Notes: generated by a model from the sequence alone, not told the origin. Shown: positions 37,942 to 48,286, numbered from the stretch's first letter. The stretch is 64,000 nucleotides of DNA from an uncultured Pseudomonadota bacterium (GCA_903929455.1 CAIYVA010000094.1:1-64000); one strand, 5' to 3'. Program-made: numbers and translations.

Positions 37942-38008
37942 AACCGACTAAACTAGGTACTCGTCGTCCACGAGTGGGCTTATCTCGTATCTAGGATCAC
38001 GCCGTTTT

Positions 38009-38731
38009 ATGGGTCGTATATTTGAAGTTCGCAAGCATGCCATGTTCGCTCGCTGGAACCGCATGGCGAAGCAATTCCATCGAATTGCGAAAGACATCAG
38101 TATTGCTGTCAAGACTGGGGGTACTGACCCGGGTTCTAACCCCGTACTGCGCCGCTGCATTCAAAATGCACGCGCCATCAACATGCCGAAAGATAAAGTT
38201 GAAGCGGCCATCAAGCGTGCCAGCGGCAAAGATGCCACGAACTTTCAGCTAGCTATTTATGAGGGCTACGCGCCACATGGCGTTGCTATTTTGGTAGAGA
38301 CCGCTACAGACAATCCGACACGCACCATTGGCAATGTACGCCATATCTTTTCTAAGGGCGGTGGCCACATGGGCACGTCTGGTAGCGTTAGTTTCCAATT
38401 TAATGAGATGGGTGTTTTTAGGCTTAGCCCCGACGGCGTGTCTGTAGACGACCTCGAGTTGTATTTGATGGACCATGGTCTCGAAGAAATGGGTGAGAGT
38501 ACTGGCGAGAACGGTGAGCCCCAATTAGTCATACGTTGCTTGTTACCCAATTTCGGCATTATGCAAAAAGCGCTTGAAGATCGTGGTATTGCTCCGCTAT
38601 CTGCTGAGCGTGAGTTTGTGTGTACGACGCCGACCGAGCTTGCAGAGGAGCAAGCCAAAGAGGTGCTAGAGCTGATTGATAAGCTCGAGCAAGATGATGA
38701 CGTTCAAAAAGTATTTCACACCCTAGTGTAG
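38009..38731 (+). CDS. YebC/PmpR/TACO1-family protein, non-canonical subgroup
   Basis: A 240-residue protein of the YebC family, linked to translation of difficult peptides or to transcriptional regulation. The N-terminus [20 protein letters not shown] differs from the usual MAGHSKWANIKHRK and is like the subgroup common in Bacteroidetes. The core is conserved ([40 protein letters not shown]). Usual gammaproteobacterial yebC lies beside ruvC; this one is followed after 15 bp by a cyclophilin gene, so it may be a second paralogue or an acquired copy. Confidence 0.88.
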   Translation: MGRIFEVRKHAMFARWNRMAKQFHRIAKDISIAVKTGGTDPGSNPVLRRCIQNARAINMPKDKVEAAIKRASGKDATNFQLAIYEGYAPHGVAILVETATDNPTRTIGNVRHIFSKGGGHMGTSGSVSFQFNEMGVFRLSPDGVSVDDLELYLMDHGLEEMGESTGENGEPQLVIRCLLPNFGIMQKALEDRGIAPLSAEREFVCTTPTELAEEQAKEVLELIDKLEQDDDVQKVFHTLV

Positions 38732-38746
38732 ATCAAAGGTATTCGT

Positions 38747-39682
38747 ATGTTGCATCGTGGATGGTTGATCGCGCTTGCGCTCAGTGTGAGTGTTGCGGTG
38801 CATGCGCAAACGCCGCCCAAACGCTTTGCACAACCAACCACAATTCGTGAATTGATCGCGGCGTCGACCCCAAAGGATTGGCGTCCGTTAGATCCGGCGC
38901 ATACGCTGTATATGGAACTGGCGACCGGTCGCGTAATCATTGAGTTGTCACCAACCTTTGCGCCGCATCACGTTGCCAACATAGAAAAATTCGCGCACGC
39001 CCATTGGTATGATGGTTTGGCGATTATTCGTCTGCAGGATAATTTTGTAGCGCAGTGGGGTGACCCGCTTAATTCCAAACCAGAGATCGGTGAAAAGCGC
39101 TTGCCACCCGAGTTCACTCGTAGTGCGGTCGGCCTGCCTTTTACGCGCTTAAAGGATGTGGATACCTATGCGCCGCAAGTAGGGTTTTCTGATGGCCTGC
39201 CTGCTGCGAGAACAGGTGCAGAGGGCGAGGCGTGGCCTGTGCACTGTTATGGCGCTTTAGGTGTTGGCCGTGATAGCGACCCATCGACTGCTATTGGCAC
39301 AGAACTTTATGTGGTGATCGGACACTCGCCGCGACAGCTGGATCGAAATATCGCAGTGGTCGGGCACGTGGTGATGGGTATGGAGCACTTATCGGGTTTG
39401 CCGAGAGGGAATGGCGAGCTTGGTTTTTATGAGCAGCCAGAACAGCGCGAACCTATCCAGGCGATTCGTTTGGCGACGGATATTCCTGCAGCTGAGCGTA
39501 AAAACTATGACGTGCTACGAACGGATACGGCCACCTTTGAACGTCTGATTGAGCTGCGGCGCAATCGAAGAGATGACTGGTATAAGACGCCGGCCGGTCG
39601 TATTGATGTGTGCAATGTGCCATTGCCCATTAGGGAACATGTCGAGCATACGGAGAAATCGATTTCTCGTGCTCCACGTTAG
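38747..39682 (+). CDS. Periplasmic cyclophilin-type peptidyl-prolyl isomerase
   Basis: A 311-residue exported protein with a signal peptide (WLIALALSVSVAVHAQ). The cyclophilin fold is recognisable from the early strands (YMELATGRVIIELSPTFAPHHVANIEKFA), DGLAIIRLQDNFVAQWGDP, and later GTELYVVIGHSPRQLDRN and VVGHVVMGME. The long insertion between these and the 50-residue C-terminal extension make it larger than PpiA. It probably assists folding in the periplasm. It is likely co-transcribed with the YebC-family gene. Its stop overlaps the convergent dctA stop by 4 bp. Confidence 0.88.
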   Translation: MLHRGWLIALALSVSVAVHAQTPPKRFAQPTTIRELIAASTPKDWRPLDPAHTLYMELATGRVIIELSPTFAPHHVANIEKFAHAHWYDGLAIIRLQDNFVAQWGDPLNSKPEIGEKRLPPEFTRSAVGLPFTRLKDVDTYAPQVGFSDGLPAARTGAEGEAWPVHCYGALGVGRDSDPSTAIGTELYVVIGHSPRQLDRNIAVVGHVVMGMEHLSGLPRGNGELGFYEQPEQREPIQAIRLATDIPAAERKNYDVLRTDTATFERLIELRRNRRDDWYKTPAGRIDVCNVPLPIREHVEHTEKSISRAPR

Positions 39683-40947
39683 AGGATAGGCGGCGTTCCG
39701 TGCGTGGATAGCGCTTTGACCAGTTGCGGGCCTGTTACTTCGCCTTCGAGACGAGACACCACTAAAGTGGCAACCGCGTTACCCATTAAGTTGGTCAGCG
39801 AGCGCGCTTCGCTCATGAAGCGATCAATACCAAGAATAATCGCAAGCGCCGCGACAGGCACGCTTGGGACTGCCGTTAAAGTGGCTGCCAGTGTGATAAA
39901 TCCGCCACCGGTCACGGTCGCAGCGCCCTTTGACGTCACCATCGCGACGACTAGCACGGCCAGCTGCTGACCTAGACTTAACGGCGCATCGATTGCCTGT
40001 GCCAGAAAAATAGCAGCGAGCGACAGGTAGATCGCAGTGCCATCTAAATTGAATGAGTAGCCGGTTGGTACGACCAATCCCACTGTGGTGCGCCGACATC
40101 CCAGTCGCTCCAAGCGCTCGATCAGCTGTGCAAGCACACTTTCCGAAGATGAGGTTCCGAGCACCGTCAAAAGTTCCGTCTTTAGATAAGCGGCCAGCCG
40201 GAAGATATTAAAGCCAGCCACTTTGCTCACGATGCCTAAGATGCCAAAGACAAAGACGCCGCAGGTGACATAGAAAAGCCCCATGAATCGAGCAAGTGGT
40301 GCCAGGCTGTGCCAGCCGAACTTGCCAATGGTAAAAGCCATGGCGCCAAAAGCGCCGATAGGCGCAATCCACATGATCAATCCGACCACTCTGTAAAGTA
40401 CCTGCAGGGTAGCTTCAATGAAGGTGACGACCGGTTCGCTTTTGGGTCCCACCAGTGCTGCGCCAAAGCCAGTCAGTAACGCCAGCAACAGTACCTGCAG
40501 TATCTCCCCAGAGCTCAGTGCTGAAACTGCCGTACTCGGAATGATGTTTAGCAAAAACTCAACGATGGACTGGTTGTGGGCGGCACTGGCGTACTGGCTG
40601 ACTGCTGTGGCATCCAGCGCGCTGGGATTGATATGAAAGCCATCGCCCGGCCGTGCAAGGTTGGCCACGAGCAAACCGACGCCAAGGGCCACTGTAGAGG
40701 TTAGTTCAAAGTAAATGAGCGCTTTGAGACCAACCCGCCCAACACGAGGCAGATCCCGCACTTGGGCAATGCCTGTGACGATCGTGCAAAACACGATCGG
40801 CGCTACCATCATTCGAATCAGCTTAATAAAGCCGTCACCCAACGGCTTCATGGCGATCGCCGCGCTAGGGGATAGCGCGCCAAAGACGGCGCCTGCGACT
40901 ACCGCCAGCAGCACCCAAAAATAAAGCGTTCGACTGACTCGCCGCAC
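39679..40947 (-). CDS. dctA: Dicarboxylate/amino acid:cation symporter (DAACS family), DctA-like
   Basis: An inner-membrane secondary transporter of 422 residues with eight helices and two re-entrant hairpins. HP1 carries the serine motif GTSSSESVL (about residues 245-253), and helix 7 the motif GYSFNLDGTAIY with the cation/substrate-binding NxD-like segment. HP2 is recognised by GGGFITLAATL. DctA members import succinate, fumarate or malate; glutamate/aspartate is the alternative substrate for the family. It lies 4 bp downstream of pntB on the same strand and may be read through from the pnt operon. Confidence 0.9.
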   Translation of the reverse strand: MRRVSRTLYFWVLLAVVAGAVFGALSPSAAIAMKPLGDGFIKLIRMMVAPIVFCTIVTGIAQVRDLPRVGRVGLKALIYFELTSTVALGVGLLVANLARPGDGFHINPSALDATAVSQYASAAHNQSIVEFLLNIIPSTAVSALSSGEILQVLLLALLTGFGAALVGPKSEPVVTFIEATLQVLYRVVGLIMWIAPIGAFGAMAFTIGKFGWHSLAPLARFMGLFYVTCGVFVFGILGIVSKVAGFNIFRLAAYLKTELLTVLGTSSSESVLAQLIERLERLGCRRTTVGLVVPTGYSFNLDGTAIYLSLAAIFLAQAIDAPLSLGQQLAVLVVAMVTSKGAATVTGGGFITLAATLTAVPSVPVAALAIILGIDRFMSEARSLTNLMGNAVATLVVSRLEGEVTGPQLVKALSTHGTPPIL

Positions 40948-40951
40948 CCGC

Positions 40952-42373
40952 CTAGCCTACGGACTTGACGGCTTGTATGAGCTGATTGACCGCTCCCTGA
41001 GCATCGCCGTATAGCATGCGCGTGTTATCAAGATAAAAAAGTCCATTCTCGATGCCCGAGAATCCTTGACCTTGGCCGCGCTTGATGACGATCACGTTAT
41101 TGGCCTTATCGGCGTTTAGAATAGGCATGCCATAGATAGGGCTGCCCTTATCGGTTCGAGAGACCGGATTGACGACATCATTTGCGCCAATAATGAGCGC
41201 GACATCTGCCGTCTCAAACTCCGCATTGATTTCCTCAAGGTCGGCAATTAAGTCATAAGGCACGCCCGCCTCAGCCAATAGGACGTTCATGTGTCCTGGC
41301 ATACGACCCGCGACAGGGTGGATCGCAAATTTAACGGTGACGCCGCGGCTCTGAAGTAGCTGCGCCAGTTCCCACACTTTGTGCTGTGCTTGTGCGACCG
41401 CCAAGCCATAGCCTGGCACGATGATGACCTTCTGACCAAAAGCCATCATGACGCCTGCATCACTTGCCTCAATTGGCTTTTGTGATCCCGTGACCGGCCC
41501 ACTGGCGGCAGAGCTAGACTCACCGAAGCCGGCAAACAGCACATTCCCCAATGATCGGTTCATGGCCTTGGCCATCAATTGCGTGAGCAAAGTGCCGGCA
41601 GATCCGACCACTGTGCCGGCGATAATCATCGCCGGGTTTTGTAGCACCAACCCCTCGAATGCGACCGCGAGACCGGTCAGTGCGTTGTACAGAGAGATCA
41701 CCACCGGCATGTCCGCACCACCAATCGGCACCGTCATGGTGATGCCCAAAACGAGAGCGACCGCAAAAAAAGCAGTCACAGCCGCTGGCGTTGCATGAAA
41801 GCCGCTGATCAGGGCGATGCCTATAATGGCAACGCTCACGAGCAGCGCCAGATTAAATACCTGCTGACCTCGAAAACGGAACGAGCGTTTAATGAGTCCC
41901 TGCAGTTTTGCGAAGGCAATGCCGGATCCTGAAAATGACACCGCTCCAATCAGTGCGCCAACAACTGCGAGTGTAGAAAACACCACACCGTGAGCATTGC
42001 CGGCGTACAGCTCAACGGCCGCAATGGCCGCTGCGGCGCCACCGCCCATCCCGTTGTACAAGGCGATCATCTGCGGCATATCAGTCATCGCCACGCGCCG
42101 GCCGGACCACCAAGCAAGTGATCCGCCAACGACAATGGCGATAATAACCAGGCCAAAATTAGTGGCTAACTGTGTGGGCAGGGCGTGCTCGGAGAAAGGC
42201 GCAATAAAAGTCACCAACGTGGCGATGATCATGCCAAAACCAGCCCACACGATGCCGCCACGCGCACTAACAGGCGAGCTCATTTTCTTAAGGCCACTAA
42301 TGAATAAGAAGGCCACCAGAATGTAGGCGGCATCTACGATCCAACGAGCGATCTCAGGCGTTAATAGGTTCAT
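40952..42373 (-). CDS. pntB: NAD(P) transhydrogenase subunit beta
   Basis: A 473-residue subunit of the proton-translocating transhydrogenase. The N-terminal 270 residues form about nine membrane helices (domain II), and the C-terminal 180 residues the NADP(H)-binding domain III with GYGLAVAQAQHKVWELAQLL, HPVAGRMPGHMNVLLAEA and GANDVVNP. It couples proton movement to hydride transfer between NADH and NADP+, supplying NADPH. It overlaps pntAB by 4 bp. Confidence 0.96.
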   Translation of the reverse strand: MNLLTPEIARWIVDAAYILVAFLFISGLKKMSSPVSARGGIVWAGFGMIIATLVTFIAPFSEHALPTQLATNFGLVIIAIVVGGSLAWWSGRRVAMTDMPQMIALYNGMGGGAAAAIAAVELYAGNAHGVVFSTLAVVGALIGAVSFSGSGIAFAKLQGLIKRSFRFRGQQVFNLALLVSVAIIGIALISGFHATPAAVTAFFAVALVLGITMTVPIGGADMPVVISLYNALTGLAVAFEGLVLQNPAMIIAGTVVGSAGTLLTQLMAKAMNRSLGNVLFAGFGESSSAASGPVTGSQKPIEASDAGVMMAFGQKVIIVPGYGLAVAQAQHKVWELAQLLQSRGVTVKFAIHPVAGRMPGHMNVLLAEAGVPYDLIADLEEINAEFETADVALIIGANDVVNPVSRTDKGSPIYGMPILNADKANNVIVIKRGQGQGFSGIENGLFYLDNTRMLYGDAQGAVNQLIQAVKSVG

Positions 42374-42681
42374 GAGTGGTGACCTCCAGCAGGCTTTTTC
42401 TGGCCACTTGATTTAAACATCTCAAGCATTCGCTCGGTGACGACATAGCCACCGACCGCATTGCCTGCCGCGAGCACGACGCCGATGAACCCGATGACTT
42501 GTTCAAGAGTCGAGCTCGCGTGAAATAAAGCATACATGGCGCCCACTAAGACAATGCCGTGTACAAAGTTACTACCTGACATCAGTGGGGTATGCAAAAT
42601 AACTGGCACACGAGAGATGACCTCGTATCCTGTGAAGGCAGCTAGCATAAAAATGTAGATTGCTATGAATCCGTCAATCAT
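42370..42681 (-). CDS. pntAB: NAD(P) transhydrogenase subunit alpha part 2
   Basis: A 103-residue membrane piece of the split alpha subunit, with three hydrophobic helices (IYIFMLAAFTGYEVI; GIVLVGAMYAL; VIGFIGVVLAAGNAVGGYVVTERML) and the typical RVPVILHTPLMSGSNFVHGI segment. It completes the domain II channel together with PntB. It lies between pntAA (11 bp gap) and pntB (4-bp overlap). Confidence 0.95.
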   Translation of the reverse strand: MIDGFIAIYIFMLAAFTGYEVISRVPVILHTPLMSGSNFVHGIVLVGAMYALFHASSTLEQVIGFIGVVLAAGNAVGGYVVTERMLEMFKSSGQKKPAGGHHS

Positions 42682-42692
42682 GGTGAGTTCCT

Positions 42693-43841
42693 TTAGGAAT
42701 GCGCGAGTAGTTTGGCAGTGGGTTCGTGTTTAATTTCACCGGCATGCGTGAGTACAGTCCCTGCGAACACCTCGTCGGTCCAGTCGATGCTTAAAACGCC
42801 TGCCTTGATCGCTGGGCTTAACAGATTAAACAAGTTGCGGGAATACATCTCACTGGCGTGATAAGCCAGTTGAGCGGGTAGGTTGATAGGGCCTATGATG
42901 CGAACAGCGCCGTGTTGAACGGTCTCGCCGGCGATGCTGAGTTCACAGTTGCCGCCATTCTCAGCCAGTATGTCCACGATGACGGCGCCCGTTTTCATCT
43001 TTTCGACAGTAGACTTTGAAATGATCTTAGGTGCGGCGCGACCGGGCACACCGGCGGTGGTGATGACCATATCAGCCACCGCAATACGTGCGTCTAAAAC
43101 AGCCTGCTGCTTATCTTTTTCTTCAGTGGTGAGTTCGCGGGCATATCCACCAGCGCCCTCTGCGGTGACGCCTGTCTCGATAAATTTCGCGCCCAATGAT
43201 TTTACTTGGTCGCGTGTAGCGCTCCTGACATCGTATGCTTCAACGATCGCGCCTAGGCGCTTGGCAGTCGCAATTGCCTGCAAGCCGGCAACGCCGACTC
43301 CGATCACGAGCACTTGTGCAGGTCGGATAGTGCCTGCCGCAGTGGTCAGCATAGGTAAGAAGCGATCGAGTGCATTGGCACCAATCAGTACTGCCTTGTA
43401 GCCAGCGATCGATGCTTGAGACGAGAGGGCATCCATGGATTGCGCGCGGGAAATGCGCGGCACCAATTCCATAGCGAGGCTAGTGATCCGTCGGTCTTTA
43501 AGTACCTGTACAGCTGCCAAATGATTATGCGGTTGCATAAAGCCGGCATGGGTAGCGCCTACTTTGAGGAGGCCGGCCTCTTCGGCCGACAAGGGCTGCA
43601 CTTTTAGAAGCAGGTCAGCCCGCGCGAAGACCTCCTGGGCGGAGTCAACAAACTCGACCGTTTTAAACAGATTGTCTGGAAACTGGGCTGCGGTGCCGGC
43701 GCCACGCTGCATCACAATAGTGACGCCGGCGGCCGTGAGCTTTTGCGCGACTTCCGGCACTAAGGCTACGCGATGTTCCCCCGCAATCGTTTCTCGGACT
43801 ACTCCGATCACTAGGGCGGATTGGGTTGCAATGTCAGACAT
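42693..43841 (-). CDS. pntAA: NAD(P) transhydrogenase subunit alpha part 1
   Basis: The soluble NAD(H)-binding domain I, 382 residues, related to alanine dehydrogenase. It has the N-terminal GVVRETIAGEHRVALVPE, GFMQPHN, the Rossmann motif VIGVGVAGLQAIATAKRLGA followed by the acidic VEAYDVR, and the RAAPKIIS and DILAENGGNCEL segments. It is the first gene of pntAA-pntAB-pntB. The upstream 140 bp is shared with the divergent HNH gene. Confidence 0.95.
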   Translation of the reverse strand: MSDIATQSALVIGVVRETIAGEHRVALVPEVAQKLTAAGVTIVMQRGAGTAAQFPDNLFKTVEFVDSAQEVFARADLLLKVQPLSAEEAGLLKVGATHAGFMQPHNHLAAVQVLKDRRITSLAMELVPRISRAQSMDALSSQASIAGYKAVLIGANALDRFLPMLTTAAGTIRPAQVLVIGVGVAGLQAIATAKRLGAIVEAYDVRSATRDQVKSLGAKFIETGVTAEGAGGYARELTTEEKDKQQAVLDARIAVADMVITTAGVPGRAAPKIISKSTVEKMKTGAVIVDILAENGGNCELSIAGETVQHGAVRIIGPINLPAQLAYHASEMYSRNLFNLLSPAIKAGVLSIDWTDEVFAGTVLTHAGEIKHEPTAKLLAHS

Positions 43842-43981
43842 ATTCGACCTCTTGTTAGAGACACTCTTGGCACCGGTCAGGGCTCCGTTTTAACGGCTTC
43901 TCGATCTAAGGTGGGCGAGGCGGCCGCCCGTTAGCATATTTGATTATCCCGCTATGGTTTCGTATCTTATACTCACATTGT

Positions 43982-44662
43982 ATGGATAAGACGCCTCACT
44001 TAGTCGGCATGCCACCATTCAGAGTCGATGCGCCGCTCGACTCTGATGAGACGGCGTCTGCGCCCCGTCTGAGCCAGCAGGTGCTGCGAACTGATATCTC
44101 AGGTATGCCATTAGAATGGATCGACTATAAAGAGGCGGTCAGGCTTTATCATACCGGCCAAGTGGCTTACACGTGTGGGAGCCCTCTCTATAGTCTGCTC
44201 GGCGGCATTAATGCGCGGACCGGCCTACAGACCCAAGTCGATGTGAACTCTATTATAGCGACGGTCGGCCACACCCATAGCCCAGGCGCCCGTCGTGGCG
44301 CCTATCTGCCGCCGCTGAATAACGAAACTCTATTTAAGCGTGATGGCTATCTTTGCATGTACTGCGGATCGAGATTCTCGTCACATCAACTTTCCCGCGA
44401 TCACATCAAGCCGTTCTCGCGGGGCGGCCAAGATACATGGGCCAATGTCATCACTGCCTGTCGGCGATGTAATAATGCGAAGGCTTCGCGCACACCGGAG
44501 GAGGCGGGAATGCAGTTGTTGGCGGTGCCATTCATACCCACCTTTGCAGAATACATTTATCTGAAGGGTCGACGGGTCCTCACTGACCAAATGGAGTACC
44601 TACTGGCGCACTTCCCGCGCTCAAGCCCACTGCATTCACGGCTACATAGCTGGTCTTGTTAG
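43982..44662 (+). CDS. HNH endonuclease domain protein
   Basis: A protein of about 226 residues. The N-terminal 110 residues contain VLRTDISGMPLEWIDYKEA, a conserved module in proteobacterial HNH proteins of unknown role. An HNH nuclease domain follows, with CMYCG, DHIKPFSRGGQDTWANVITAC and RRCNNAKASR, so the two Cys pairs of a structural zinc and the catalytic His are all present. ATG at 43982 was chosen over an in-frame ATG at 43940. The 5'-3' exonuclease gene starts 4 bp after the stop. The substrate and purpose are not established. Confidence 0.87.
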   Translation: MDKTPHLVGMPPFRVDAPLDSDETASAPRLSQQVLRTDISGMPLEWIDYKEAVRLYHTGQVAYTCGSPLYSLLGGINARTGLQTQVDVNSIIATVGHTHSPGARRGAYLPPLNNETLFKRDGYLCMYCGSRFSSHQLSRDHIKPFSRGGQDTWANVITACRRCNNAKASRTPEEAGMQLLAVPFIPTFAEYIYLKGRRVLTDQMEYLLAHFPRSSPLHSRLHSWSC

Positions 44663-44666
44663 GGCG

Positions 44667-45566
44667 ATGCCGGCGGTTCATCTCGTCGACGCCAGTTTTT
44701 TCATATTCCGCGCCTATTACTCTATTCCAGACCACATGGTCGATCCGAGTGGGCAGCCTGTTAATGCTGTATATGGCTTTGCGCGCTTCATATCCGACTT
44801 GCTTGAGCGTGAGCGACCCACGCACGTAGCGGTAGCGTTTGATGAAAGTCTCGCCAGCTCATTTAGAAATCGACTCTATCCGCCCTACAAGGCCAATCGT
44901 GAGCCGGCGCCCCCGGAGCTCAAAGAGCAGTTTGCACGTTGTCGAGAGCTGTGCAACTGCTTTGGGCTGGCCACTTTTAGTAGTGCTGAGTACGAAGCGG
45001 ATGACATCATTGGAACGATCTCTGTGCGTATGCGCGAGGTCGGATTTGCGTCGACCATCATCACGCGTGATAAAGACTTGGCGCAGCTCGTACAAGTAAA
45101 TGATGAGTTTTGGGATTACATGGCAGATGAGCGTATTGCCTACGCTGATATCGCCGAGCGTTTCGGCGTGCGTCCTGAGCGTATGGCCGACTACTTGGCG
45201 CTCGCAGGTGATCCCGTCGACAATATTCCCGGTGTCCCTGGTGTAGGTAAGAAAACAGCTGCGGCATTGCTCACACGATTTGAGTCGCTCGATCAAATGT
45301 ATGAAGATCTATCGCTGGTCAGCGGCATGAGTATTCGCGGTGCGCGCGGTCTAGGTGCTAAGTTGGCTAAGCACCGTGATGCAGCTTATTTGGCGCGTGA
45401 GCTCACGCGGATCGCCTGTGACATGCCGCTACTCATTAGTGAGAGTCGCCTGCGGTGTCAGCCGGTCATGCTGGAAAATCTTAATTATTTTTACGACCAG
45501 GCTGGTTTCGGTCCAATGCTTCGCCACCAAGCAGAACGCATTTCAAAAGCGCCTACTGTTTATTGA
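44667..45566 (+). CDS. 5'-3' exonuclease (Pol I N-domain / FEN family)
   Basis: A stand-alone 299-residue protein of the T5-FEN/Pol I 5'-nuclease family. The metal-binding aspartates are in HLVDASFFIFRAYY, VAFDES, EADDIIG, TRDKDL and the helix-3-turn segment LAGDPVDNIPGVPGVGKKTAAALL. This resembles ExoIX (Xni) or the nuclease half of PolA. It likely processes flaps or RNA primers. It is co-transcribed with the HNH gene. Its last 14 bases overlap the convergent MFS gene. Confidence 0.93.
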   Translation: MPAVHLVDASFFIFRAYYSIPDHMVDPSGQPVNAVYGFARFISDLLERERPTHVAVAFDESLASSFRNRLYPPYKANREPAPPELKEQFARCRELCNCFGLATFSSAEYEADDIIGTISVRMREVGFASTIITRDKDLAQLVQVNDEFWDYMADERIAYADIAERFGVRPERMADYLALAGDPVDNIPGVPGVGKKTAAALLTRFESLDQMYEDLSLVSGMSIRGARGLGAKLAKHRDAAYLARELTRIACDMPLLISESRLRCQPVMLENLNYFYDQAGFGPMLRHQAERISKAPTVY

Positions 45567-46779
45567 TCACGTGATCCGGATGCGCTGGCAGCGCCGTGTC
45601 CTTATCGCGAGGACGAGCGAGTTTAAAAGCAATCCATCCGATGGTGGTGATTGAAGCCACAAACGCAGTGACCGGTATCGGTGTTGTGGTCGGTGTTGGG
45701 GCCATTAATTGCACGGCAAGGGCGCCAGCCATTTGCTGACTAAACCCAAGCAAGCCAGAGGCCACGCCCGCGAAGGCAGGTGCGAGTGACACGGCATTGG
45801 CCGTCACGGTCGGGAGAATAAAACCTTGGCCAAACGCCATGATTGCCCAGGGTGCAAAAATCCAAAACGGATGCCACCAGCCTAGAACTGCCGCTACGAG
45901 TCCGAGTAGGCCGCCCACTGCTTGGATTGATATGCCGTGTGCCAGCAGTCGATTCAGGTTGTGTCGGTCGGCTCTGCGCGTAATTCGCCAGTTGCCAATA
46001 AAGTAGCCGGTGGAAATGCTTAGGTACCAAAAACCATATTCTGCGGTCGAGTGCCCCAGATGCGTCAGCACGTGTGGCATGAGGGAGACAAAGACAAAAA
46101 AGGCCGAGTAAACCACCGCACATTGCACCGCTTGATTGAGGAAGTCTGGCGTTTTTGCAAGATTCCATGTCGCGCGCGCGATTGGCATGAAGTCTCGATG
46201 CGGGTGCAAGGCCCGTGTCTCTGGTAAAAATCGCCACGCCGCTAACAGTGCGGCCGTACCCACCAAGAACAGCAAAATAAATACTGAGCGCCAGCCAAAG
46301 GCCTCCGCCAGTAAGCCGCCGGTGACTGGCGCAGTGGCGTTGGCTATTGCCATCACCATGGTGAGGGAGGCTAAATTCGCTGTCATTCGGTCGCTGTTAT
46401 ATAGATCGCTTAGTGTCGCTCGTGCAATGGTCACGCCAGCCCCTGCCCCTAAAGCGGTGATGACGCGACCTAAAATCAATAAATGAAGTGTGGGAGCAAA
46501 AAAAGCGAGCACGGTACCTAAGACGTAGATACTTAACCCGGTCAAGATGACTGGACGCCGCCCAAAATGATCGGATAAGGGCCCGTAAAAGAAAAGGCCA
46601 ATGGCAAAGGCTACCAGTGGTGCGCTCACCGTGGTGCTGGCGGCGGCGACACTCACGCCAAAGGCGGCTCTGGCCAATGGCACGGCCGGTGCATAAATAT
46701 TGAGCGCGACGGGGCCTACTACCGTGATTGAGGCCAACAGGACAATCAGAGCCCGTTCAGATAGTGCCAGTGACTTCAA
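45553..46779 (-). CDS. Bcr/CflA-family MFS transporter
   Basis: A 12-helix major facilitator of 408 residues. The N-terminus [15 protein letters not shown], motif A ([17 protein letters not shown]) and the motif-C-like [13 protein letters not shown] region match the Bcr/CflA drug-resistance transporter family (DHA1). It overlaps the gabD stop by 4 bp and so is translated together with succinate semialdehyde dehydrogenase, which suggests export or import of a related metabolite rather than a drug; this is inference. Confidence 0.88.
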   Translation of the reverse strand: MKSLALSERALIVLLASITVVGPVALNIYAPAVPLARAAFGVSVAAASTTVSAPLVAFAIGLFFYGPLSDHFGRRPVILTGLSIYVLGTVLAFFAPTLHLLILGRVITALGAGAGVTIARATLSDLYNSDRMTANLASLTMVMAIANATAPVTGGLLAEAFGWRSVFILLFLVGTAALLAAWRFLPETRALHPHRDFMPIARATWNLAKTPDFLNQAVQCAVVYSAFFVFVSLMPHVLTHLGHSTAEYGFWYLSISTGYFIGNWRITRRADRHNLNRLLAHGISIQAVGGLLGLVAAVLGWWHPFWIFAPWAIMAFGQGFILPTVTANAVSLAPAFAGVASGLLGFSQQMAGALAVQLMAPTPTTTPIPVTAFVASITTIGWIAFKLARPRDKDTALPAHPDHVINKQ

Positions 46780-48245
46780 GTACCCATGCCGCCGAGGCAG
46801 AGATATTTAAGTTCGGTGTAATCCAAAATGCCGTACTTGGAGCCCTCACGTCCGGTACCGGACTCCTTCCAGCCACCAAAAGGCGCCTCTTCCGTTGAGA
46901 TGATGCCGGTGTTAACGCCGACAATGCCGTATTCCAGCGCTTCAGAGACGCGCCACGATCGGCTGAGATCGCGCGTGTAGAAGTAAGCCGCCAAGCCAAA
47001 CTCAGTATCGTTTGCCATCTGAATGGCTTCTGCTTCGGTATTAAATTTAAAAATCGGCGCCACAGGACCAAAGGTCTCCTCGCGCGCAACTTTCATTTTT
47101 GGTGTCACGCCGGTGAGGATGGTCGGCTCGAAAAAAGTGCCGCCCAACGCATGGGGATGGCCGCCCAAGGCCAAAGTTGCGCCTTTGCTTAAGGCATCGG
47201 CGATGTGGTCGGCGACTTTGCTAACGGCTTGTTCATCAATCAGAGGGCCTTGCTCAGTCACGCCTTGCAGACCATCTCCAACGCGAAGTTTTTTGGTGGC
47301 CTCGATCAGCTTGGCGACGAAGGCGTCATGAACGCCCGCTTGTACTAACAGACGGTTTGCGCAGACGCACGTTTGGCCAGCATTGCGATACTTGCTGGCC
47401 ATGGCACCGACGACGGCCGCATCTAAGTCTGCGTCGTCGAAGACGATAAAGGGTGCATTGCCGCCAAGTTCCAATGATATTTTCTTGACCGTGCTCGCGC
47501 ACTGCGACATGAGCAACTTGCCAACTTCGGTGGAGCCGGTGAAAGTGATCTTTGCGACTTGCGGGTTAGACGTTAATTCCCCGCCAATGGCGCGCGCTTT
47601 GCCTGTGATGACGTTAAAAACACCGGGTGGAAAGCCCGCGCGATGAGCTAATTCAGCTTGTGCTAGTGCAGAGAGAGGTGTGGATTCTGCTGGCTTAACA
47701 ATAAAGGTGCAGCCGGCAGCCAAGGCTGCGCCTGCCTTGCGCGTAATCATGGCGGCTGGAAAATTCCAAGGCGTAATGGCGCCGACCACGCCAATGGGTT
47801 GACGAAGGACTAAGAGGCGCTTGTCTTTTTGTCCTGATGGAATGATGTCGCCGTATAGACGACGTCCCTCTTCAGAAAACCACTCATAAAAAGACGCTGC
47901 GTAAGCGACTTCGCCGCGCGCTTCGGCGAGTGGCTTTCCTTGCTCGGCGGTCATTAGACGTGCCAGGTCATCGGCGTTTGCGAGCATCAAATCGGATAGC
48001 TTGCGCAGTAGCTTGCCGCGCTCTTTCGCGGTGGTCGCTGCCCATGCAGGGAATGCTTCTTTGGCGGCCACAATGGCTCGGCGTGTTTCGGTAGCGCCGC
48101 ATCGGGGAACAGCGCCAAGCACAGATCCATTGGCTGGGTTAGTGACGTCTAGCGTGCTGCCATCATCAGCGGCTACCCATTGGCCGTTCACATAGGACTG
48201 GCTCTTCAGTAAAGCAGGATCCGCGAGCTTGAGTGGTGATGACAT
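46776..48245 (-). CDS. gabD: Succinate-semialdehyde dehydrogenase (NADP+)
   Basis: An aldehyde dehydrogenase of 489 residues, best fitting GabD. Motifs: [14 protein letters not shown] (cofactor), [11 protein letters not shown], catalytic Glu in [16 protein letters not shown], and catalytic Cys in [12 protein letters not shown], with a second nearby Cys as in the redox-switched E. coli enzyme. It oxidises succinate semialdehyde to succinate, feeding the TCA cycle. No GABA transaminase is nearby. It lies in a run with a dienelactone hydrolase upstream (41 bp) and an MFS transporter downstream (4-bp overlap). Confidence 0.92.
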   Translation of the reverse strand: MSSPLKLADPALLKSQSYVNGQWVAADDGSTLDVTNPANGSVLGAVPRCGATETRRAIVAAKEAFPAWAATTAKERGKLLRKLSDLMLANADDLARLMTAEQGKPLAEARGEVAYAASFYEWFSEEGRRLYGDIIPSGQKDKRLLVLRQPIGVVGAITPWNFPAAMITRKAGAALAAGCTFIVKPAESTPLSALAQAELAHRAGFPPGVFNVITGKARAIGGELTSNPQVAKITFTGSTEVGKLLMSQCASTVKKISLELGGNAPFIVFDDADLDAAVVGAMASKYRNAGQTCVCANRLLVQAGVHDAFVAKLIEATKKLRVGDGLQGVTEQGPLIDEQAVSKVADHIADALSKGATLALGGHPHALGGTFFEPTILTGVTPKMKVAREETFGPVAPIFKFNTEAEAIQMANDTEFGLAAYFYTRDLSRSWRVSEALEYGIVGVNTGIISTEEAPFGGWKESGTGREGSKYGILDYTELKYLCLGGMGT

Positions 48246-48286
48246 AGTGAATCTCTAAAATGTGTTGGTAGGGCGATAAGCCAGTA

